The translations under genes were made by a program, and so were the position numbers. Below the pieces are notes generated by a model. That model was not told where the DNA came from. It saw nothing but the letters and a program-made list of their open reading frames with translations, and did no database searches. From Bradyrhizobium arachidis (GTDB lineage Bacteria; Pseudomonadota; Alphaproteobacteria; Rhizobiales; Xanthobacteraceae), in NCBI RefSeq assembly GCF_015291705.1, contig NZ_CP030050.1:1178001-1242000 (forward strand): a stretch of DNA of 64,000 bases, written 5' to 3'. Numbering within the stretch: the first letter of the stretch is position 1; each line of letters opens with the position of its first letter. Shown here one piece after another: positions 51,214 through 58,784 of the stretch.

Positions 51214-52704
51214 TCAGTCGGTAATGAAGCCGTAGGTGCCGCGGTAGTTCTTGGCCGGTTCGGTCCGGCCGGGCACGCCGTAGATGCGGTTGATGTTGCC
51301 GATCAGCTCAGCCTGCGGATCGGCGGGCGCTGCGAAGCCGTCATCCGGCCGCGACAGGTCCTTTGGTGCCGTTGCGCGAACGACGTAGGGCGTCACGATC
51401 ACGACCAGCTCGGTCGCGTTGTTGACGAAGTCGCGGCTGCGGAACAGCGTGCCGAGGATCGGGAGCTGCATCAGGCCCGGCAATCCGCTGACCGCCTGCC
51501 TGGTTTGCTGCTGGATCAGGCCGGCCATCGCCATCGCGCCGCCGGAGGGAATTTCCAGCGAGGTCTCGGCGCGGCGGGTCCTGATCGAGGGCACCGTCAG
51601 CGAGTTCACCGAGGTCGAGGTCACAGCCTGGGACAACGTGATCGCATTTTCGTTCGAAAGCTCCGAGACCTCGGTCATCACCCGCAGGCTGATCTTGCCC
51701 TCGCTCAGAACGACCGGAGTGAAGTTGAGCGAGATGCCGAACTTCTTGAAGCTGATCTGGGTGGTACAGACATGCGTGGTGGGATCGCACGCATAGCCTG
51801 CCGGCACCGGGAATTCGCCGCCGGCGATGAAGGTCGCGGACTCGCCGGAGATCGCGGTGAGGTTCGGCTCGGCCAGCGTGCGGATCACGCCCGCGGTTTC
51901 CATCGCGCGAAGGGTGGCCTGCACCGACGGGGCCCCGCCGAATTTCGCGGTCAGATTGTTGCCGTCGACGAGGTTGTGGCCGAGAGCCGTGAACGGGTTG
52001 GTGTTGGTGAAGCTCACCACCGAGGTGCCGTAGTTCAGGTTCGCAGTCAGGTCGATGCCGAGCTGCTTGACGATGCTGCGCTGGACCTCGGCCACCGTCA
52101 CCTTCAGCATGACCTGGTCGCGGCCGCGGATCACGATCGAGTTCACCACCTTGTCGGCGCCGCCGGCGAGGCGCGCGGCGAGATCGTTGGCCTGCTGCGC
52201 TTCGAGCGGATTCGCCGCCGAGCCGCTCAGCACGACACCGTCGCCGAGCCCGTCGATCTGGATGTCGGCGTTCGGCAGGACCTGCTTCAGCGCGGCGCGC
52301 ACGCCATTGAGATCGCGCTTGACCGCGATGTCATAGGCCGCGATCTGCTGGCCGGCGGAATCGAAGAACACGATGTTGGTCTGGCCGACCGAGGCGCCGA
52401 TGATGTAGGCGCGCTGCGCCGAGCGGACCACCGCATTGGCGATCTTGGGGTCGGCGACCAGCACGTCCTTGATGTCGCGCGGCAGGTCGATCACGATGGA
52501 CTTGCCGACGCCGAGCGAGAGGAAGCGCGCGTTCATCTGGCCGTCGGCCGCGACCGGCGTCACGGGGCGATAGTCGGCGGCGACCACGGGGGTGAGCACC
52601 GGGTTCAGCGTCAGCGCAAGAGCGGCCGAGAACGACAGGGCGCGGACCAGTGAGGTTCGCATCGTCGCCAAATCTGCCCTGCATTTCATATCGACAGTCC
52701 TCAT
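51214..52704 (-). CDS. cpaC: CpaC/RcpA, Tad pilus secretin
   Basis: Outer-membrane secretin channel for the pilus. 496 residues: signal peptide (about 15-45 from the first ATG), pilus-formation N-terminal domain about 50-130 (SIVIDLPRDIKDVLVADPKIAN), a BON-like segment about 140-200 (VLSGSAANPLEAQQANDLAA), then the secretin domain about 230-440 with AEPNLTAISGESATFIAGGEFP, VPSIRTRRAETSLEIPSGG and MQLPILGTLFRSRDF. The ATG at 52704 overlaps the cpaB stop as ATGA and has GAAGG 6 nt upstream; the ATGs at 52689 and 52662 are alternatives that keep the signal peptide. Confidence 0.93.
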   Translation of the reverse strand: MRTVDMKCRADLATMRTSLVRALSFSAALALTLNPVLTPVVAADYRPVTPVAADGQMNARFLSLGVGKSIVIDLPRDIKDVLVADPKIANAVVRSAQRAYIIGASVGQTNIVFFDSAGQQIAAYDIAVKRDLNGVRAALKQVLPNADIQIDGLGDGVVLSGSAANPLEAQQANDLAARLAGGADKVVNSIVIRGRDQVMLKVTVAEVQRSIVKQLGIDLTANLNYGTSVVSFTNTNPFTALGHNLVDGNNLTAKFGGAPSVQATLRAMETAGVIRTLAEPNLTAISGESATFIAGGEFPVPAGYACDPTTHVCTTQISFKKFGISLNFTPVVLSEGKISLRVMTEVSELSNENAITLSQAVTSTSVNSLTVPSIRTRRAETSLEIPSGGAMAMAGLIQQQTRQAVSGLPGLMQLPILGTLFRSRDFVNNATELVVIVTPYVVRATAPKDLSRPDDGFAAPADPQAELIGNINRIYGVPGRTEPAKNYRGTYGFITD

Positions 52705-53501
52705 CGTGCCTTCGCGGTCGAGCTCGGGATACCGTAGCGAATGATCGAAACGCCATCGCGCTTCTGCAAGGAATCGTCGAGCGTGATCTCGCTCATCTTG
52801 ACGTCGGCGATGCTGCGCAGCGCCAGCGACAGCGTTCCGGCCTGACGGGCCGAGGACAGCGCCTGGGTCTGTGCCGGATTGAGCTCGAGCGTGACGGTCT
52901 TGCCGACCACCGTGTTCTGGCCGTCCTTCTCCTTCGGAGCCTGGTCGATGGCCAGGACGCGGACGTTGGACAGGATGATCTCGGAGGTGACGATATCGGG
53001 CGCGCCGCTGCTCTGGTCGGGGTTCTTCAGGCGGCGGGTCAGAAGCACGTCGACGCGATCGTTGGGCAGGATGAAGCCGCCCGCGCCGGTCTCCGGCGAG
53101 ATCTCGGTCGAGATCGCCCGCATGCCGCTGGGCAGGATGGCCGCCATGAAGCCGGAGCCCTCGGCCTTGACCAGCTTCTGGTCGCGGATCGGCTCACCCT
53201 GGATGAAAGGCGCGCGCGCGATCGAGCCGGTCACCTGGGAAGCGCCCTCGGGACGCTCGTTGCGGCGAATGAAAGTGGAGCTGGCAGTCGCGGCCGGCCA
53301 GGTCTGCCATTGCACATCGTCCGGCTTCACGGTCTGGCCGAGGCCGATGTCGTTCTTGGCGACCAGGACGTCGACAGTCGGAAGCTGCGGAGCTTGCGCC
53401 ACTTGGGTCGGCGCAGAATTGTCCGAGCCGCTCGCCAGATACGCGGCGACACCGCCGGCGCAGATGGCAACCGTCAGGACGACAATGCGTGCCCTATTCA
53501 T
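52701..53501 (-). CDS. cpaB: CpaB/RcpC, pilus-assembly SAF-domain protein
   Basis: Periplasmic protein of the Tad apparatus anchored by an N-terminal helix. 266 residues from the ATG at 53501 (MNRARIVVLTVAICAG). SAF domain about 45-110 (PTVDVLVAKNDIGLGQTVKP with LIRRNE-type region), then RcpC-like ISTEISPETGAGGFILPNDRVDVLLTR motifs near 130-160 and VTLELNPAQTQALSSARQAG near 210. The frame extends 72 nt further upstream into intergenic DNA without signal-peptide character. Coupled to cpaC. A 128-bp space separates it from cpaA. Confidence 0.9.
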   Translation of the reverse strand: MNRARIVVLTVAICAGGVAAYLASGSDNSAPTQVAQAPQLPTVDVLVAKNDIGLGQTVKPDDVQWQTWPAATASSTFIRRNERPEGASQVTGSIARAPFIQGEPIRDQKLVKAEGSGFMAAILPSGMRAISTEISPETGAGGFILPNDRVDVLLTRRLKNPDQSSGAPDIVTSEIILSNVRVLAIDQAPKEKDGQNTVVGKTVTLELNPAQTQALSSARQAGTLSLALRSIADVKMSEITLDDSLQKRDGVSIIRYGIPSSTAKAR

Positions 53502-53629
53502 ACGCTTCACTTTCCAACAGAACGCCGCGACGCTGCCGCCGCCGTAATCGGCAGTTGACCAGCTATTCGTCAAAGCATGGTTAATGAGGCGTATCTAAAT
53601 CGCCTTAACGCCTGGTTTACCCGGCGTGT

Positions 53630-54154
53630 TCAGCGCAGTGCGAAGTGAGTAAGGTCGATCGCCTTCACCCACTCGGTCTCCGGATAGACCATCAGCGCGC
53701 CAAGCGTGAGCGCAATGCCGTACGGAATGCCGGTTTCCTTGTCGTGCAGCCGCGCAAGCCAGGCCTGGCCGGCGAGGCCAAAGGGCAGCGGCCATTGCCG
53801 GAACTGGAGCAGAAGCAGCGTCAGCGCGCCGCCGAACAGCGAGGCGTAGAGCAGGAAGTCCATCAGCGGCGCGAAGCCGAACCACAGCGCGACGGAAGCT
53901 GCGACCTTGGCGTCGCCGCCGCCCATCCAGCCCATCGCAAAGCAGGTGAAGGCCACGGCCAGCAGCAGCGCGCCGGCGCCGACATGGCTGAGCATCTCGT
54001 AAGGTGCCATGCCACCTGCGAAAGCGAGCACGAAGAACCCCGCCACCAGCGCCAGCGACACGCGGTTCGAGATCGTCATCGTGAAGAGATCGCTCGCGGC
54101 GGCGAAGGCCATCAGGGCCGGAAAGAGCAGAAGGCGCGCAAGGTCGAGGATCAT
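53630..54154 (-). CDS. cpaA: CpaA/TadV, prepilin peptidase
   Basis: Membrane aspartic peptidase that removes the leader of Flp pilin and pseudopilins. 174 residues, the short TadV form lacking the N-terminal methylase domain. Catalytic Asp22 in FAAASDLFTM and Asp81 in the G-x-G-D motif GWMGGGDAKVAASV. About five helices. Upstream, 129 nt away, is a possible micro-gene and then the flp pilin. Confidence 0.93.
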   Translation of the reverse strand: MILDLARLLLFPALMAFAAASDLFTMTISNRVSLALVAGFFVLAFAGGMAPYEMLSHVGAGALLLAVAFTCFAMGWMGGGDAKVAASVALWFGFAPLMDFLLYASLFGGALTLLLLQFRQWPLPFGLAGQAWLARLHDKETGIPYGIALTLGALMVYPETEWVKAIDLTHFALR

Positions 54155-54283
54155 GGGCGTCTTGAGGCCTGTTCTTGAGCCTGGGTTCGTCGCGGGATCG
54201 GGCGTCGCGCGATGCTAGCCGGCAGTGCTAAACAAACCGACAACGGCGGCGGCCCTGAGGGCATAAGCCCGCCGAAAGCGCGT

Positions 54284-54430
54284 TCACCAGAAGCTGGCAA
54301 TGCGCGCGGCGAGCGCGACCGTCGCAAGCAGCAGCGCAAGGCAGACCCAATAGGCCGGCGAGCCGGTCTGTGCCGCCTCCGCCTCACTCGCCGCGACCGC
54401 GGCATCGGTTGTGTACTTGCGCAACGCCAC
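54284..54430 (-). CDS. Possible 48-residue membrane micro-protein
   Basis: GTG at 54430 to TGA at 54284. Product begins with a polar Ala/Glu-rich segment (VALRKYTTDAAVAASEAEAA) and ends in one hydrophobic helix (YWVCLALLLATVALAARIASFW). It lies just after the flp terminator and before cpaA. A single clean transmembrane helix in this position is suggestive, but GC-rich DNA makes such frames by chance and no clear ribosome site is present. Confidence 0.35.
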   Translation of the reverse strand: MALRKYTTDAAVAASEAEAAQTGSPAYWVCLALLLATVALAARIASFW

Positions 54431-54448
54431 TGGAACTCGCCGTCTTCG

Positions 54449-54480
54449 AAAAAACAAAGGCCCCGGAGGTCCGGGGCTTT
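54449..54480 (-). terminator. Terminator of the flp pilin gene
   Basis: Read on the minus strand: AAAGCCCCGG-ACC-TCCGGGGCCTTT then GTTTTTT. GC-rich stem plus U-tract, 20 nt after the flp stop. It would give high pilin mRNA with partial read-through to cpaA. Confidence 0.88.
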
Positions 54481-54499
54481 TGCCGTCGTGTCGCGGGGC

Positions 54500-54664
54500 T
54501 TACTTCAGCGAGGAGCTGATCGAGCCGAACTTGGTGTTCATCGTGCTGCCGAGGTTGTTGACGACAGTGATGATGGCCAGCGCGATACCGGCGGCGATCA
54601 GGCCGTATTCGATGGCGGTGGCGCCGGATTCGTCCTTCGCGAAACGCGCAATCAGATTCTTCAT
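54500..54664 (-). CDS. flp: Flp/Fap-type pilin
   Basis: Major Tad pilus subunit, 54 residues from the ATG at 54664 with GGAG 9 nt upstream. The short leader MKNLIARFAKDESG is cut by CpaA at G/ATAIEYGLIA, the Flp motif with Glu-Tyr after cleavage. The hydrophobic helix continues to about residue 36 and the mature tail NNLGSTMNTKFGSISSSLK is polar. First gene of the minus-strand pilus cluster, with its own terminator, as expected for a highly expressed structural subunit. Confidence 0.93.
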   Translation of the reverse strand: MKNLIARFAKDESGATAIEYGLIAAGIALAIITVVNNLGSTMNTKFGSISSSLK

Positions 54665-54801
54665 GAACGTAACTCCATCTGGTGTGTGTGTTCGCCTCGT
54701 TCGGCGCTGTCGTTGACGCGCCGAACATGAGAGCCGAGCTCTTTCGGTAGAGTTAATTCGATCGCGTAAACACGCGTCCTGCACGGCGCTTTTGGCCAGA
54801 G

Positions 54802-54816
54802 TGAATGTCGCCTTAA
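54802..54816 (-). promoter_or_regulatory. Weak CtrA-like site upstream of flp
   Basis: On the minus strand TTAA-GGCGACA-TTCA: correct N7 spacing but a mismatched second half. About 138 nt before the flp start. Low confidence by itself; recorded because three better sites front other pilus genes. Confidence 0.25.
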
Positions 54817-54935
54817 GGCGCAAGCTGCAATTCGCCTCGGTTCCGGACCCGCCGCAAGCGCAGCATCGGCTTCACCGTCCCTTAAATTTCGCGGAGTAGG
54901 CCTAGGCAGGACCAGAGTTCAGAAGAGAGGCGACG

Positions 54936-55763
54936 ATGTCGAGCCTGCCCATGCAAGTCGCCCTGATGCTTGGCGAGACCATCGAGAAGGTGATCCCCGT
55001 CACCTTCGCGCTCGCGGTGGTTTTCACGGTGCTCGAACATTTCTGGGCCTGCAATCCCGGTCCGTCGTGGTGGCGCAAGCGGGAGATCGTCACCGACATC
55101 TGCTACTGGTTCTTCGTTCCGGTGTTCGCCCGCACCATGCGGATCGGGCTGCTGATCGTCACCGCCGGCATCGTCTTCAACATCCACGACGCCGACGAGC
55201 TGATCGCCTTCTACGACAACGGTCACGGCCCGCTCTCGCAACTGCCGCTCTGGGTCCAGGGCGTGCTGTTCCTGGTGCTCGCCGACTTCATGCTGTACTG
55301 GCTGCACCGGCTGTTTCATGGTGGCGAGTTCTGGAAGTACCACGCCATCCATCACTCCTCCGAGGAGATCAGCTGGATCTCGGCGGCGCGCTTTCATCCG
55401 GTCAACCTGGTGCTCGGCACGATCGGCGTCGACGTCGTGCTGCTGATGGCCGGCATCTCGCCGAACGTGATGATCTGGGTCGGCCCGTTCACCACCTTCC
55501 ATTCGGCCTTCGTGCACGCCAACCTGAACTGGACCTTCGGGCCGTTCAGATACGTGCTGGCGACGCCGGTGTTCCACCGCTGGCACCACACGTCGCTCGA
55601 GGAAGGCGGCGACACCAATTTCGCCGGCACCTTCCCGATCTGGGACGTGCTGTTCGGGACCTTCCGCATGCCGAAGGGTGAGCTGCCGAAGGACTACGGC
55701 AAGGACGAAGCGACCATGCCGAAGGAGATCGCCGGCCAGCTCGCCTATCCGTTCCGGCGTTAG
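54936..55763 (+). CDS. Sterol desaturase / fatty acid hydroxylase family membrane protein
   Basis: Di-iron membrane oxygenase, 275 residues, about four transmembrane segments. The three histidine clusters are present: HRLFHGGEFWKYHAIHHSSEE near 122-145 (two clusters) and HRWHHTSLEEGGDTNFAG near 208. Such enzymes hydroxylate or desaturate sterols, carotenoids or fatty chains; bacterial members often modify membrane lipids including hopanoids. Substrate not decided. It interrupts the pilus genes, has no similarity to them and its own direction and start (ATG 54936, GAGGCGACG upstream). Confidence 0.87.
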   Translation: MSSLPMQVALMLGETIEKVIPVTFALAVVFTVLEHFWACNPGPSWWRKREIVTDICYWFFVPVFARTMRIGLLIVTAGIVFNIHDADELIAFYDNGHGPLSQLPLWVQGVLFLVLADFMLYWLHRLFHGGEFWKYHAIHHSSEEISWISAARFHPVNLVLGTIGVDVVLLMAGISPNVMIWVGPFTTFHSAFVHANLNWTFGPFRYVLATPVFHRWHHTSLEEGGDTNFAGTFPIWDVLFGTFRMPKGELPKDYGKDEATMPKEIAGQLAYPFRR

Positions 55764-55845
55764 AGGCGGGGGCCGGCGCCTTCGAGCGCCGCAAAATGCC
55801 CGTCCATTCAAACAATAGTCGGCGAATTTGCGGAACGTTCACGAA

Positions 55846-55860
55846 TTAAGGGCAGGTTAG
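55846..55860 (+). promoter_or_regulatory. CtrA-type box upstream of the pilus N-domain gene
   Basis: TTAA-GGGCAGG-TTAG, exact seven-base spacing with one mismatch in the second half. 70 nt before the start of the gene at 55931. Confidence 0.58.
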
Positions 55861-55930
55861 CGGGGTCGGGCACCGGCTCCGCTGTTATCTGTTCGCTTCT
55901 GCCGGTTTGTGACGTCCCGGGGGTAAGAGC

Positions 55931-56440
55931 ATGCGTAAAGAGTTGCTGCGCCGTCATGCGCGCGTCTGTCTTCTGGTTGCGGCCGCGGTGCTGGCATCGC
56001 CTTCTGCCGGCCTTGCCGAGCCGACCGCCGATACCATCGCGGTCAATGTCGACCAGGCCAAGCTGGTCCGGCTTCCGGGCAAGGTAGCGACCATCGTGGT
56101 CGGCAATCCCTTGATCGCGGACGTCACGCTCCAGCCCGGCGGCATGATCGTCGTGACCGGGAAGGGTTATGGCGCCACCAATTTCATCGCGCTCGACCGC
56201 GGCGGCGAGATCCTGGTCGACCGCCAAATCCAGGTCGAAGGCCCGAGCGACCGCCTCGTCACCGTCTATCGTGGGATCGAGCGCGAGTCCTACAGCTGCA
56301 TGCCGCTTTGCCAGCGCCGCGTGACGCTGGGCGACAGCGACGCCTATTTCAACAACACCATGAGCCAGGCCGGTTCGCTCGCCAGCACTGCCAGCGGCAA
56401 TGCCGGCGGTGGTGGCGGCGGCCCCGCCAAGACCAACTAG
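55931..56440 (+). CDS. Stand-alone pilus-formation N-terminal-domain protein (CpaC N-domain-like)
   Basis: 169 residues, periplasmic. Signal peptide MRKELLRRHARVCLLVAAA with cleavage near GLAEP. The rest is the domain found at the N-terminus of Tad secretins: ADTIAVNVDQAKLVRLPGKV, ATIVVGNPLIADVTLQPGG and GKGYGATNFIALDRGGEILV, as in CpaC of this window, but with no secretin barrel. The tail has two Cys (SYSCMPLCQRRV) and a Gly-rich end. A role as secretin accessory or plug is inferred. GGGGGTAAG ribosome site. Followed by a CtrA-type box and the TadE-like genes. Confidence 0.83.
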   Translation: MRKELLRRHARVCLLVAAAVLASPSAGLAEPTADTIAVNVDQAKLVRLPGKVATIVVGNPLIADVTLQPGGMIVVTGKGYGATNFIALDRGGEILVDRQIQVEGPSDRLVTVYRGIERESYSCMPLCQRRVTLGDSDAYFNNTMSQAGSLASTASGNAGGGGGGPAKTN

Positions 56441-56546
56441 CAAGACCAACTAGCAAGACGAACTGGCACGATTTACCCGGGCAGGATCGCTGGTCCTGCC
56501 CGCAACGTTGCTTGTGGCAAGCCTCGTCCCCACGAACCGCTCTTGG

Positions 56547-56561
56547 TTAACGCGCCGTTAA
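56547..56561 (+). promoter_or_regulatory. Perfect CtrA-type box upstream of the TadE-like genes
   Basis: TTAA-CGCGCCG-TTAA followed by C: full match to the CtrA consensus TTAA-N7-TTAAC, 101 nt before the ATG at 56663. Set within GTTAACGCGCCGTTAAC. Confidence 0.72.
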
Positions 56562-56662
56562 CGGTGCGGTCCGGCGGGTGCGGATCGCCTGAAACACTTA
56601 AACAATCAGTTTCCGCTATTGAAGGCGGCAGATGATCGTCCGCTGCTGGGGAATTTGACGCG

Positions 56663-57235
56663 ATGCCATCGCCTGCGCCTACGAGGTTCACGCTGCTTGC
56701 CGCGCTGCGCCGGTTTCGCCGCAACCGCCGCGGCTCCGCAGCCGTCGAGTTTGCATTGGTCGCACCGGTCTTCTTCGCGCTGCTGTTCGCCATCATCGAG
56801 GTGGCAATCATGTTCTTCGCAAGCCAGGTGCTCGAAACCGTCACGCAGAGTTCCGCCCGCGTGTTGCTGACTGGGCAGGCGCAATCCGGTACGGTGACGG
56901 CCTGCGCGGTATCCGGCGTGAGCACGCCCTGTTCGCAGGCGACATTCAAGACCTACGTCTGCAGCCAGATCCCAGCGCTGTTTGATTGCAGCAAGCTGTC
57001 CATCGACGTTGTGAGCGCGGGCTCGTTCGGAGCGTTGAGCCTCACCAATTATGGCGATTCCTGCAGCTTCAGCCCAAGCGGCGTGCAGTACAGTCCCGGA
57101 GGCTCCGGCCAGGTCGTTGTGGTGCGGCTGTTCTATCAGTGGCCGCTCATCGTCACCGGCCTCGGCTTCAATATGGGGTGCAGCAACAAGCGGTTGCTGG
57201 TGGCGACTGCTGCATTCAAGAACGAACCGTTCTGA
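56663..57235 (+). CDS. tadE: TadE-like pseudopilin 1
   Basis: Minor pseudopilin of the Tad system, 190 residues. A basic start (RRFRRNRRG) leads to the processing motif G/SAAVEFALVAPVFFALLFA, cleaved by CpaA, with the conserved Glu five residues after the cut. One long helix about 34-60. The C-terminal domain is beta-rich with six or more Cys (VTACAVSGVSTPCSQ, YVCSQIPALFDCSK, GCSNKR), suggesting disulfides. Followed by a second TadE-like gene after 23 nt. The symbol tadE is used for the family. Confidence 0.87.
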   Translation: MPSPAPTRFTLLAALRRFRRNRRGSAAVEFALVAPVFFALLFAIIEVAIMFFASQVLETVTQSSARVLLTGQAQSGTVTACAVSGVSTPCSQATFKTYVCSQIPALFDCSKLSIDVVSAGSFGALSLTNYGDSCSFSPSGVQYSPGGSGQVVVVRLFYQWPLIVTGLGFNMGCSNKRLLVATAAFKNEPF

Positions 57236-57258
57236 GACAGATGGACCCGAGCTGACCA

Positions 57259-57873
57259 ATGCAGGCGATTGCGAATATCTGGAGGAATGCCCGTAGCTCC
57301 GTGCGCGAGTTCGTCGCCGACAGGCGCGCACTCGCGGCGACCGAGTTCGCCGTCATCGTTCCGGTCATGCTGGTGATGTTCTTCGGCACCGTCGAGTTCT
57401 CGTCGGCCGTGGCCGTCGATCGCAAGGTCACATTGATTGCACGAACCCTGTCCGATTTGACGTCGCAGTCGATCAAGCTCGCCGATAGCGACATGCAGGA
57501 CGCGTTCACCGCAAGCATATCGATCGTGCAGCCTTACGACGCTACTCTCGTGAAGGGCACGATCTCGCAGATCTACATCGATGCCGACAGCATTGCCACG
57601 GTCCAGTGGAGTAAGTCCGGCACCATTGCGAGCGGAGCGACGCAGGCGACGCTGGCGAACTCTGCCCGGAAGGCCGGCGATAAGGTCACCTCGATGATCC
57701 CAGCGGCGCTCCTGGTTCCGTCGACCTACCTTATCCTCGGCGAGGCGAATTACACTTACTCACCCACGATAGGCTATGTGTTGAAGACGAGCCTTCCGCT
57801 GGGCGATGTTGCCTACACGCGGCCGCGGCAGACCACCTGTGTGCCCTACAACAGCGTGCCGTCGTCGTGCTGA
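57259..57873 (+). CDS. TadE/TadG-like pseudopilin 2
   Basis: 204 residues. The leader SSVREFVADRRA precedes LAATEFAVIVPVMLVMFFGTVEF: a TadE-like motif in which Ala replaces Gly at the expected cut, so processing may be altered. The extracytoplasmic domain (about 50-204) has VDRKVTLIARTLSDLTSQS and a terminal Cys pair (TTCVPYNSVPSSC). Shorter than TadG proteins, which carry a von Willebrand domain that is absent here. Co-transcribed with the preceding gene and followed by a terminator. Confidence 0.82.
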   Translation: MQAIANIWRNARSSVREFVADRRALAATEFAVIVPVMLVMFFGTVEFSSAVAVDRKVTLIARTLSDLTSQSIKLADSDMQDAFTASISIVQPYDATLVKGTISQIYIDADSIATVQWSKSGTIASGATQATLANSARKAGDKVTSMIPAALLVPSTYLILGEANYTYSPTIGYVLKTSLPLGDVAYTRPRQTTCVPYNSVPSSC

Positions 57874-57897
57874 TATCTGCGAGCAGGCGCGAACATG

Positions 57898-57934
57898 AAA
57901 AAAGGCCGTGCACTCCGCCCGGCCTTTTCTTTTG
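57898..57934 (+). terminator. Terminator after the TadE-like operon
   Basis: AAAAAAGGCCG ... CGGCCTTTTCTTTT: stem with A/T extension and T-tract, 25 nt after the second TadE-like gene. Confidence 0.8.
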
Positions 57935-57988
57935 ACTTGTCGATTTGCTGACTTGTTCGCTCGAGCCTTTCGGGCCGTGAGCGGTGAC

Positions 57989-58201
57989 TCAGCCGGCGGC
58001 GCGGAGGTTGTCGGCTGCCTGCTTGCCGGAACGACGGTCGGCCACGATCTCGTAGGAGACCTTCTGGCCTTCGCGCAGCGAGCCGAGGCCGGCGCGCTCG
58101 ACGGCGCTGATGTGAACGAACACGTCGTTGCCGCCGTCGTCGGGCGCAATGAAGCCATAGCCCTTGGTCGCGTTAAACCACTTCACGGTTCCCATGCTCA
58201 T
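57989..58201 (-). CDS. cspA: Cold-shock protein, CspA family
   Basis: Single-domain OB-fold RNA/DNA-binding chaperone, 70 residues. RNP1 is [12 protein letters not shown] (with [11 protein letters not shown] before it) and RNP2 [11 protein letters not shown]; the C-terminal end is the alphaproteobacterial [22 protein letters not shown] at 58201 with AAGGGA 7 nt upstream; the second ATG at 58195 is also possible. The 267-bp space to infA contains its leader, of the length usual for cold-shock mRNAs, with a GC-rich hairpin but no gene. Confidence 0.93.
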   Translation of the reverse strand: MSMGTVKWFNATKGYGFIAPDDGGNDVFVHISAVERAGLGSLREGQKVSYEIVADRRSGKQAADNLRAAG

Positions 58202-58468
58202 GGGGGTAGTCCCTTCTCAGATACACAATGTAAAAGCCCGCTCGCGCAGGCAGGTTAGATCGAATTTTTGGAAGGGTCGTCAGCGTGTCTGAACCGGCTG
58301 TACCGGTGGATGCTAATGTCGTCCGGCCGAAAATCGATTAATTCATTTTATTGGAAATAGGGCCTCAGAACAATCCTGACGTGCACGATTTTTTGATCCG
58401 CCGCGATGTCCGCGGCAGATCAGCATACAGGTCAGAATTTTAATTCCGCGCTCGCGCGCCGGAGTCGA

Positions 58469-58759
58469 TCAGCGGCGGCGGAACTGACCGCCGCGCTGCG
58501 GCCCGCCTCGCGGCGGTCCGCCGGCTGTTGCGGGACGTTCGTCCTTGTGGCGGAAAATCAGCCGGCCCTTCTCGAGGTCGTAGGGCGACATCTCCACCGT
58601 CACGCGGTCGCCCGCCAGCGTCTTGATGCGGTTCTTCTTCATCTTGCCGGCGGTGTAGGCGACGATCTCGTGTCCGGCGTCGAGCTGCACGCGGTAGCGC
58701 GCGTCGGGGAGGATTTCGGTGACCAGTCCTTCGAACTGGATCAGCTCTTCCTTAGCCAT
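58469..58759 (-). CDS. infA: Translation initiation factor IF-1 paralogue with Arg/Gly tail
   Basis: OB-fold protein that occupies the ribosomal A site during initiation. 96 residues from the ATG at 58759 ([19 protein letters not shown]); the standard factor is about 72. The S1-like fold is intact ([47 protein letters not shown]) and is followed by a 24-residue tail rich in Arg and Gly ([17 protein letters not shown]). Twenty-five nt downstream of the RhlE-type helicase gene, so co-transcribed. It may be a second, cold- or stress-related IF-1 rather than the housekeeping copy; whether another exists cannot be seen here. Confidence 0.9.
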   Translation of the reverse strand: MAKEELIQFEGLVTEILPDARYRVQLDAGHEIVAYTAGKMKKNRIKTLAGDRVTVEMSPYDLEKGRLIFRHKDERPATAGGPPRGGPQRGGQFRRR

Positions 58760-58784
58760 GTGGTTGTCTCCAGTCGGTGGACGG

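Noticed and set aside
56464..56480. TGGCACG at 56464 as a second sigma-54 promoter
   Set aside because: The -12 element is missing (TACC instead of TTGC).
58395..58436. GATCCGCCGCG / CGCGGCAGATC hairpin with a T-run near cspA/infA
   Set aside because: The T-run precedes the stem on the plus strand and would be an A-run after it on the minus strand, so it is not a terminator for infA.
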